DNA from: Desulfobacterales bacterium
GTDB taxonomy: Bacteria > Desulfobacterota > Desulfobacteria > Desulfobacterales > JAHIVH01
Assembly: GCA_020056645.1 (NCBI GenBank)
Contig: JAGVHJ010000415.1
Coordinates: forward strand, 1-7,734
Length of the DNA: 7,734 nt
Direction: 5' to 3'
The position numbers and the translations under genes are program-made. Shown piece by piece: positions 1-6,016 of the stretch (positions are counted from its first letter, which is position 1; each line of letters begins with the position of its first letter). The notes under the pieces were generated by a model. That model made no database searches. It was not told the DNA's origin and was given only the letters and a program-made list of their open reading frames with translations.

Positions 1-194
1 CGATCAATAAACACCTTTTTCCCGATCCGAACGCCCCGCAGGGCATGCAGGGATGGCGTGAGGACATTCGGGACGAGCGAGGCCACAAGGCTCAACAGAT
101 ACGATTTCAGGACAACATCAATGACAAGCAAGGCCATTCCCCAGGCCCCCTTTCGCCCTTTTTCCTCAGATAGAATTTTAAAGTGTGCTATCAT
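1..194 (-). CDS. Left-handed beta-helix (hexapeptide-repeat) acyltransferase, N-terminal part; continues past the left edge
   Basis: An open frame starts at ATG 194, which overlaps the asnB TGA (ATGA), and runs without a stop to base 1 (64 full codons). It begins MIAHFKILSEEKGRKG, continues with a hydrophobic/amphipathic stretch (residues 20-48, ALLVIDVVLKSYLLSLVASL...) and reaches LHALRGVRIGKKVFIDR (residues 49-65). RGVxIGKNVFID is the entry to the first coils of LbH acyltransferases of surface-polysaccharide loci, which usually transfer acetyl groups to sugars using acyl-CoA. The hexapeptide coils themselves are beyond the window. An internal ATG at 137 (Met20), with a G-rich AAAGGGGG about 11 nt upstream, is an alternative start. 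The ATGA overlap and the pattern of the operon favour 194. Confidence 0.72.
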   Translation of the reverse strand, partial: MIAHFKILSEEKGRKGAWGMALLVIDVVLKSYLLSLVASLVPNVLTPSLHALRGVRIGKKVFID

Positions 195-2119
195 CGCTTT
201 GGGGTGACGCGAAAAAGTCTTTCTTTTCCCAGAAAGCTCTTGTGCCAGAGGGTCAGAAAAAGGATGAGCCAGAGTTCCCAGGCGTGATTTCGTTCGCCCC
301 GCATATGGCGATCGATCAGTTTTTCCACACTTTTCGGATTGAAAAAACCCGATTCGGCGAGCTTGTGGGGCGTGAGCGTATCCAGGACAAAAGTTCTAAG
401 CGGCCCATTCAGCCACCGGTCAGCCGGGGCGTTGAATCCCATCTTCCTGGCCTTGAGGATGGATTCGGAAACGAGGCCCTTTGCGACTTTCCGGAGGGCG
501 ATCTTTCCCTTCCCCCATCCCTGGAATTTAAGATGGTCAGGCATCGCCATGATAAACTGGATCAGATCGTGATTCAGGAAAGGAACTCGAATCTCCAGGC
601 CATTGGCCATTCCCATCCGATCCATTTTAACCAAGCCGTCATGGGGCAGGTAAAGGCTCAGGTCCGCCGAAAGAAGTGATTGCAGATCGCTCTGGCTCTG
701 GTCATTACGAAGATAGGTTCCATAGACGGTTTCTAAGGCGTTATAGTCTTTGAGACATTTCAAAATATCCGGATGACTGAAATAATTCCTAATTTTCTCC
801 CTGGGTATCAGGGTGCGCCATGCCCCATGCCGACAATCGCCATCAATGGACAATCCATAAAACGCCCTCCAAATGCTATCCGCCCAGGATCGTTTTCCAA
901 ATCCTCCGGGCATTGCTTCGAAAACCGCCGCGAGCATTTTAAGAGGCGGTCTCGGAATAAACCGCCTTAGCTGCGAAGCGATCAGGCTCATGGGGTAAGT
1001 TTCATACCCGGCCATCAATTCGTCAGCACCATCACCGGCCAGAACCACTTTGAGGTGGGAAGACACCACCCTGGAGAGCTCCCATGTGGCGACGAAGGAT
1101 GGATTGATTACCCCCTCCTCTGAATGTTCGATCACTTTTTGAAGCAGTTCAGGCAAGTTTTCTTCGCGAACGGTTGCAACGCTGTGATCCATACCATACA
1201 TGCGGGCCGTCTTTGCAGCAGCAGACGATTCATCATAGCCCCTTTGTGGAAATCCCAACGTAAAAGCCTTTAAGTCTTTTGCTGTTTCAGATCTCATTAT
1301 TGCGGCGATCAATGTGGAGTCCACGCCTCCAGAGAGCAGGACGCCTACCGGCACATCTGCAATCATGGTGGAGGATACCGAGTTTCTGAGCCGGGACTCA
1401 AACTCCTCTATCCAATCATTGTCACTTCTGGGGGTACGGCTGGTAAGCATCGGTTGATGATAGCGCCAAATGGACAAATGGCCATTTTCTGCAAGCATGG
1501 CGTGGCCTGGGGGGAGCTGTTTTATATTTGCAAATAGGGTGTTGGGGGAGATGACCGCACCAAAAGCGCAGCAATCAAGAACACCTTTGTTATTCAAATG
1601 GGGATCGACCATGCCTGAGGCCAGAACCGCCTTGATTTCGGACCCAAAAATCAGTAAACGGGAAGCCTCAAAATAGAAAAGCGGTTTTATGCCCGCCGGA
1701 TCTCTTGCCAGCAAAAGCCGTTCTTTTTTTGTGTCCCAGAGAGCAAAGGCGAACATTCCGATAAAATGGTGAAGGCAATCGTTTCCCCATTGCAGGTAGG
1801 ATCGCAATACCACCTCTGTATCGGTCTGACTGAAAAAGGAATGCCCCAGGGTTTCCAGTTCGGCCCGGATCGTCCGATAATTATAAATTTCACCATTATA
1901 GGTTATCACCACGCCGGCGCTTCTCTCCACCATAGGTTGACGGCCTTTATCTGAAAGATCAATGATGGACAGACGGCAATGACCAAGTCCCATGCTTTTC
2001 TTGATCCAAAAGCCTTCACCGTCCGGCCCGCGATGGGAGATGGCGTGGGTCATGGCACGGATGACTTCCGGCCCTGGAGACCGTTCATCAAAAAATAGTA
2101 AACCTGTGATACCGCACAC
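191..2119 (-). CDS. asnB: Asparagine synthase-type glutamine amidotransferase (AsnB family), likely sugar-carboxylate amidation
   Basis: 642 aa from the GTG at 2119. The class II glutaminase domain (1-~200) releases ammonia from glutamine, and the C-terminal synthetase domain activates a carboxylate with ATP. Visible residues: nucleophile Cys2 (MCGITG), RGPDG (30-34), HCRLSIIDLS with Arg49, YNGEIYN (74-80), Asp100 in SQTDTEV, the PPi loop LLSGGVDST (261-269), AGDGADELMAGY (361-372; usual SGDGGDELFGGY), then DGLVKMDRMGMANGLEIRVPFLNH and KARKMGFNAPADRWL. Length is typical of the 600-650-aa polysaccharide-locus group, longer than the ~550-aa E. coli AsnB. A TTG nine bases upstream (2128) is in frame but would give MIIVCGI and bury the catalytic Cys. 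GTG 2119 puts Cys at position 2, 5 nt after the previous stop. In this operon the acceptor is more likely a uronic or nonulosonic acid than aspartate (inference). Confidence 0.93.
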   Translation of the reverse strand: MCGITGLLFFDERSPGPEVIRAMTHAISHRGPDGEGFWIKKSMGLGHCRLSIIDLSDKGRQPMVERSAGVVITYNGEIYNYRTIRAELETLGHSFFSQTDTEVVLRSYLQWGNDCLHHFIGMFAFALWDTKKERLLLARDPAGIKPLFYFEASRLLIFGSEIKAVLASGMVDPHLNNKGVLDCCAFGAVISPNTLFANIKQLPPGHAMLAENGHLSIWRYHQPMLTSRTPRSDNDWIEEFESRLRNSVSSTMIADVPVGVLLSGGVDSTLIAAIMRSETAKDLKAFTLGFPQRGYDESSAAAKTARMYGMDHSVATVREENLPELLQKVIEHSEEGVINPSFVATWELSRVVSSHLKVVLAGDGADELMAGYETYPMSLIASQLRRFIPRPPLKMLAAVFEAMPGGFGKRSWADSIWRAFYGLSIDGDCRHGAWRTLIPREKIRNYFSHPDILKCLKDYNALETVYGTYLRNDQSQSDLQSLLSADLSLYLPHDGLVKMDRMGMANGLEIRVPFLNHDLIQFIMAMPDHLKFQGWGKGKIALRKVAKGLVSESILKARKMGFNAPADRWLNGPLRTFVLDTLTPHKLAESGFFNPKSVEKLIDRHMRGERNHAWELWLILFLTLWHKSFLGKERLFRVTPKR

Positions 2120-2124
2120 GATGA

Positions 2125-4020
2125 TCAAATCGCTTTCTTGGGTAATTCAAAAATGGTGTAGCGGGAAAATGTTGCCAAGGTGCGCCCCTCCAGTTTTTCT
2201 GATGGGGCGTTCATCGAACTGGGGTAGAGGATAACATCTGCTCCAAACTCCTGGGCCTGCCTGAAAATGGCCGAAAGATCCTTCTTGCGCAGAACCTCCC
2301 CAATTTTATTCATTCGATTCCACCAATCGAAAAAATCAAATGGAGAAAAATAGTACAGAATACCGCCATCTTTCCAGCATCCAGTGATGGATCGTTGAGC
2401 AATCGCCCTCAATCGAAAGGCAAAACTTGAGGTTTCAGGTCGATCAGGATCTTGAAGCGGCGGCAAATTGCTTACCGCATGGATCAAAACCTCTTCAGAT
2501 AGGTTTTCTTTTATCCACCTAAATACCTTCATATCTTCGCTATCCTCGTTACTGCCACGATAATTTTTCACATAAGACCGTAAACAATAAGCTATGGTTA
2601 GGATCGCTGCCAACGTGCTGACATAGCTTATTAAATTGATATCCATTTTTTCTATATTCCTATCCAGTCCGATCAGAGCAAAATATATAGGTGTCAATAA
2701 AATCCCTTTGAGTATCCTACCGAAGTCCGCATTCACGATGGTTCGATTAAGCCAGAAAGGAACGATGCGATAATGGAATAGACAGGAACAAAGATATACG
2801 AGGTAGATGCCTGGAGCCAGCAGGTTGAAAAGAAGAGAAAGATGGGTGACAGGTTGAAAAGGCTGTTGATTTGCAAGCACCATCGATAGCGGAACGATGG
2901 AAAGAAGGGCGAGAATGGCCGGAGGACGACTTCCTCTGTGGCGATATTGATACATAACGATAACCAGCATCGGAAGGAGAAGCCATTCGTGAAAATGGCC
3001 AGCGACACCCAAAGAACCAAAAAAGACTATTACATAACCAAATGGCTCCATGCGCATCACCAGTAAAGCGCAAAGGATCATGTTAAAGATAGAAAGAGAA
3101 GCCAATGTATTCGATGGCGGCTGTTCAATTGATGACGGCAGGGTTGCGTCCATAAAAAAGAAAATGGCGAGGGGAAGCATGAGGCAGCCGATGAGCGCCT
3201 GCACATTTGTTCCCAAATGAGCGCCTATCACCGAATTCGGGTAGGGCCAGAGATCAAACCGGGCAAATCCCAACGCATTGTATTCCGAAATCTGCTTTTT
3301 GTTGAGCCTGGTGTGCGCACGTGTCTCGGATTGATACAATATCTGAAACAACACCGGTCCGGCACACGCGAGAGAAAGTGTTATCAGTGCCGGAATCCAT
3401 TGGATTAACTCAACTTTCAAGCAAAGTCCCATTGAAAGTATCAGCACCACACCGGTAATGATGCCGGTAACCGGGTGGAGATGAAAAATGAGGCTGCTCA
3501 GAACGCCACTCGCCGGAAAAAGCCATGGATCATTGAAGGAAAGGGTCACAAGCAACAAAAACCAGGGAAGCGCCGCATTGCTGAAAAACCGGGGAGTCCA
3601 GTTTCCTGGAAGCCCTGCGGAGAGGGTGTCGCCGGCGATAGTGTGCGTCAGGGGAATGACCAACATAAAACCCAGGAGCGCAGACAGAATCGATCCCGTC
3701 CATACATAAAAGGTAAGGCCCCACCCATAAACAAAGGCGGTGGTTAAGCAGATATGGCAGGCGATAACTGATTTTTCGATACTCTTGAAAAAACCTCTGA
3801 AAAAATTCATCAGCATACGGCACAGGGGCATGTAAGCTTTGATATGAACCTTGCCGGATAGATAATCCCTTTGAAAGGGTTTGTCGTCCTCTGCGATACG
3901 AATCCAAATATAAAGGTTTTTTGCATCATTGGACCATTGGTGCACATATCTTCCTCGCCGATAATTCCAAAATATGAGCACCATGGTTATGGCCAATAGA
4001 GGCGCGAGCAAACCACCCAT
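2125..4020 (-). CDS. Polytopic membrane protein, GT-C-like, with C-terminal soluble domain; putative lipid-linked-sugar glycosyltransferase
   Basis: 631 aa. A hydrophobic helix at residues 3-19 is followed by an extracytoplasmic-type loop (HQWSNDAKNLYIWIRI, FQRDYLSG). About ten to twelve further hydrophobic segments run to ~480, including 108-128, 150-161, 170-200, 207-230, 273-290, 305-323, 328-357, 367-383, 395-415, 437-452 and 462-480. The acidic/aromatic first loop and the PRFFSN and FHLHPVTG motifs (144-149, 179-186) fit GT-C or DUF6798-like families. Residues ~495-631 are a soluble domain: DMKVFRWIKENLSEEVLI, FRLRAIAQRSITGCWKDGG and a C-terminal FGADVILYPS...YTIFELPKK. This is the WIKENTP/RxxxxWKxGG pattern that I recall from such uncharacterised membrane proteins. 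The ATG overlaps the GT2 stop (TAATG), with AAAGGAG 11 nt ahead. Membrane topology is clear; transferase function is inferred from layout and from the GT2 neighbour. Confidence 0.85.
   Translation of the reverse strand: MGGLLAPLLAITMVLIFWNYRRGRYVHQWSNDAKNLYIWIRIAEDDKPFQRDYLSGKVHIKAYMPLCRMLMNFFRGFFKSIEKSVIACHICLTTAFVYGWGLTFYVWTGSILSALLGFMLVIPLTHTIAGDTLSAGLPGNWTPRFFSNAALPWFLLLVTLSFNDPWLFPASGVLSSLIFHLHPVTGIITGVVLILSMGLCLKVELIQWIPALITLSLACAGPVLFQILYQSETRAHTRLNKKQISEYNALGFARFDLWPYPNSVIGAHLGTNVQALIGCLMLPLAIFFFMDATLPSSIEQPPSNTLASLSIFNMILCALLVMRMEPFGYVIVFFGSLGVAGHFHEWLLLPMLVIVMYQYRHRGSRPPAILALLSIVPLSMVLANQQPFQPVTHLSLLFNLLAPGIYLVYLCSCLFHYRIVPFWLNRTIVNADFGRILKGILLTPIYFALIGLDRNIEKMDINLISYVSTLAAILTIAYCLRSYVKNYRGSNEDSEDMKVFRWIKENLSEEVLIHAVSNLPPLQDPDRPETSSFAFRLRAIAQRSITGCWKDGGILYYFSPFDFFDWWNRMNKIGEVLRKKDLSAIFRQAQEFGADVILYPSSMNAPSEKLEGRTLATFSRYTIFELPKKAI
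2133..2139 (-). promoter_or_regulatory. Weak Shine-Dalgarno ahead of asnB
   Basis: Minus-strand AAGAAAG lies 13 nt before the GTG at 2119 and only 4 nt before the alternative TTG at 2128. Neither spacing is ideal. The Cys2 requirement of class II amidotransferases decides for the GTG, and coupling to the stop at 2127-2125 probably helps initiation. Confidence 0.4.
2586..2632. repeat. Perfect 11-bp inverted repeat inside the membrane protein gene
   Basis: AATAAGCTATG (2586-2596) and its exact reverse complement CATAGCTTATT (2622-2632) are separated by 25 nt. On the coding strand they fall in the codons of the last membrane helix (around ISYVSTLAAILTIAYCL), just before the soluble domain. No T-run follows, so it is not an intrinsic terminator. 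It may simply be chance. Confidence 0.5.
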
Positions 4021-4973
4021 TATTCAAATTGCTCCTTTCGGAATTCGGATATTTGATCCATGAGCAGCCCAAAGAAAATCGATGAGATCCCCATATTGAT
4101 GCACATGCCGGCGCTTGATGGAAAAAAAGCCACGGTGAAATAGTTCCAGAAGCCATAAATGACGCCGAGCGCAATGAAAAAAAAGCCCATTGTTCCAAAA
4201 GTCCGCCATGGAGCGAACAACATTGCCATGCGTAAAATCTGATTCAATGCTTTTAGGCCGTCTTTGACAACATCCATGTGGCTTGTGGCGTTTGAGATGT
4301 TCACCTGTACCGGTAAGGTCTTGATCACATATCCCCGAAAATAAAAAATGAGCGTGCTGGTCATGGAAGCAGAGTAACCGTCCGGAAGAAGATGAAGATA
4401 TTTGACGAGAATCCGTTTCCTGAAAGCCCTGAACCCGCAGTTCAAGTCTGGGACATTGACTCCGAGAAGAATTTGCGCAAGCGTTCTGATTGCGGCCTTG
4501 CCCACCATGCGTAGACGGGTTATGGAGTTTTGCAGAGGCCGGATTCCGATGACCGCATCAGCACCTTCAGCTTGAGCAACCATTTCCGGTATCAATTCCG
4601 GTGGATGCTGCCCATCGGCATCCAGCCATATGACCCATTCGTATCGGGCGGCATGAACCCCGCTTTTAATCGCTTTTCCATACCCGCAGTTTCGAGCATG
4701 ACTAATGATTTCCACAGGGAATCCTTGAGCGATCTTTACGCAGTTGTCGGTTGACCCATCATTGACAACGATCACCTCATACTTGATTTTCATCGATGAC
4801 AGAGTGGCGAATAGATGGGTTAACACATCTTTGATGTGCTTTTCTTCGTTATACATGGGAAGAATGACAGAAACTCCTTCAAGAATGGAGTGGTGGTCAT
4901 GATGAACGGGATCTCCCCTTTGGATCAGATCAACCGGCATGGCGCCATCGGGGCGAAACTGAGAGGTTTTCAT
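4020..4973 (-). CDS. GT2 glycosyltransferase, polyprenyl-phosphate-sugar synthase type (DPM1/GtrB/ArnC-like), membrane-anchored
   Basis: 317 aa. Members of this GT2 group transfer a sugar from a nucleotide donor to undecaprenyl or another polyprenyl phosphate on the cytoplasmic membrane face. Residues ~34-230 are the GT-A domain: SVILPMYNEE (35-44), VIVVNDGSTDN (68-77), NCGYGKAIKSG (95-105), the metal-binding WLDADGQHPPE (116-126, DAD = DxD at 118-120) and DLNCGFRAFRKRIL (176-189). Two C-terminal membrane helices follow at about 258-284 and 287-306, then the cytosolic tail LLMDQISEFRKEQ, close to the ADQIxxLRRE tail typical of the group. There is an unusual ~33-residue polar N-terminal extension. 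The loop that usually carries an RxGxSK-like motif reads NISNATSHMD here, without the Arg and Lys. The start overlaps the upstream stop (ATGA), with GAGGAAGG 6 nt ahead. The next gene is a polytopic membrane protein that could use the lipid-linked product. Confidence 0.92.
   Translation of the reverse strand: MKTSQFRPDGAMPVDLIQRGDPVHHDHHSILEGVSVILPMYNEEKHIKDVLTHLFATLSSMKIKYEVIVVNDGSTDNCVKIAQGFPVEIISHARNCGYGKAIKSGVHAARYEWVIWLDADGQHPPELIPEMVAQAEGADAVIGIRPLQNSITRLRMVGKAAIRTLAQILLGVNVPDLNCGFRAFRKRILVKYLHLLPDGYSASMTSTLIFYFRGYVIKTLPVQVNISNATSHMDVVKDGLKALNQILRMAMLFAPWRTFGTMGFFFIALGVIYGFWNYFTVAFFPSSAGMCINMGISSIFFGLLMDQISEFRKEQFE
4032..4038 (-). promoter_or_regulatory. Ribosome binding site of the 631-aa membrane protein gene
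   Basis: Minus-strand AAAGGAG lies 11 nt before the ATG at 4020, within the last codons of the GT2 gene. It is the best Shine-Dalgarno match in the window. Confidence 0.7.
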
Positions 4974-6016
4974 GGAGAACCTTCCTCTTTTACGTTGTCA
5001 CTATAGCTATTTTTCATGGAAAAGATCCTGAGTTTCAGATCAACCCGCCCAACAGCAAACAAGGTGTCACCTCTCGTCTGAAGAGAACGGCATTGTGGGA
5101 GCGGCGTTCCAGCAATAGGAAGGCCCAAGGCGTCAAACATGGATGTTTCTGTTCGTTTGCAGCACATATGAAACCGGCCAAGCGTGTCGGTGCAGGTGAC
5201 GGCATTCGTACCAGCAATTGGCAGATGCACTATTTTGCCGCTGAACTGTCCGTCGTGATCATACATGACAAGCGAAAGGGGATAGACACTCCCTTGCAAC
5301 CCAAGCACGACCCAAAAACCTTCCCGATATGGGTCATAAAAAAGACGTAATGGGCTCTTCCGCTCCGTGGATAAGGGCCATTTTTCATAAACCGACTGGA
5401 GATTCCACAACGGGTCGTAAATAGCGCAGACACCTGATGCGGCGCTACATACGTGGAACCTTTCCCTTTGAGCGTCAAAATGGATAGAGGTGATAAACGG
5501 CATGGGCATCGCCAGATCGTTTTTTATAACGCCCTCTCCATCGATATTGACAATACGGTAGTATTGATCAAGCAGTAATGTGACGCCTCCCTGCAGAGGA
5601 GATGTGCATAGATAGAAGGCGTTGTTGTGACGACCAAGCCGCAGGTCAATCGTGTAAAGTTTAACACCATCAGGCCTGAAACGAACCACCTGACCAGGCC
5701 CGCTCGTTGTGATGACAACACCGCCCTCTTCCATGGGAAGGGCGAAAAGTGTTCCTGCCCCAGGATCAGGGCGGAAACAATCAGCCAATTCAGGGACCTC
5801 CTCCAAACCATGGCCAGTCGGAGTATCGTTGAAAACGTGCGGCTGATCCGCCATGGCGGCCTGGGAAATTTTGACAACGGATCGATAGAGTCGTGCGCCT
5901 TTTGTATATGGATTGGACACGCAGGCGTTTCCCAAAATATACGCGTAATGGTGAATATCTTCCCATATAGTGGAGATATTCGTTTGATGATCCCATGGAA
6001 AGAACCTATCGGTCAT
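4970..6016 (-). CDS. Hypothetical protein with NHL/beta-propeller-like strand repeats
   Basis: 348 aa, not recognised as a named family. There is no signal peptide or transmembrane segment, so it is probably cytoplasmic. From about residue 88 it is a regular series of short hydrophobic strands and turns: GGVVITTSGPGQVVRFRPDG, GGVTLLLDQYYRIVNIDGEG, SGVCAIYDPLWNLQSVYEKW, LSLVMYDHDGQFSGKIVHLP, and GDTLFAVGRVDLKLRIFSM. These resemble NHL/SMP-30 blades (strand, then xRFxPDG turn), which suggests about five or six blades. The N-terminal ~85 residues look helical and distinct. The hexapeptide LPIAGT occurs twice (residues 265-270 and 299-304). The ATG overlaps the upstream TGA (ATGA), with a strong GAAGGAAGG ribosome binding site 8 nt ahead. 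Its place between a CMP-sugar synthetase pair and a GT2 suggests glycan biosynthesis, either as a scaffold or as a sugar-binding or modifying protein. No catalytic residues can be assigned. Confidence 0.82.
   Translation of the reverse strand: MTDRFFPWDHQTNISTIWEDIHHYAYILGNACVSNPYTKGARLYRSVVKISQAAMADQPHVFNDTPTGHGLEEVPELADCFRPDPGAGTLFALPMEEGGVVITTSGPGQVVRFRPDGVKLYTIDLRLGRHNNAFYLCTSPLQGGVTLLLDQYYRIVNIDGEGVIKNDLAMPMPFITSIHFDAQRERFHVCSAASGVCAIYDPLWNLQSVYEKWPLSTERKSPLRLFYDPYREGFWVVLGLQGSVYPLSLVMYDHDGQFSGKIVHLPIAGTNAVTCTDTLGRFHMCCKRTETSMFDALGLPIAGTPLPQCRSLQTRGDTLFAVGRVDLKLRIFSMKNSYSDNVKEEGSP
4980..4988 (-). promoter_or_regulatory. Ribosome binding site of the GT2 gene
   Basis: Minus-strand AGAGGAAGG ends 6 nt before the ATG at 4973, inside the end of the preceding gene. 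It supports the long N-terminal extension of the GT2 as genuinely translated. Confidence 0.65.

Noticed and set aside
185..679. Plus-strand 164-codon open frame opposite the end of asnB
   Set aside because: It lies fully antisense to the conserved C-terminal domain of AsnB, has no recognisable motif, and has composition typical of a shadow frame.
3530..3907. Minus-strand 125-codon frame overlapping the membrane protein gene
   Set aside because: It is out of frame with a well-supported polytopic protein, has no start context and no membrane-helix periodicity of its own.
5103..5225. LPIAGT hexapeptide occurring twice in the 348-aa protein
   Set aside because: It is consistent with propeller blade repetition. 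The DNA copies differ at synonymous positions, so this is not a recent duplication or a separate element.
5953..5981. 8-bp inverted repeat GAATATCT/AGATATTC with a 13-nt loop shortly after the start of the 348-aa gene
   Set aside because: Several such short, AT-rich repeats are expected by chance in a window this size, and it lies within coding sequence.
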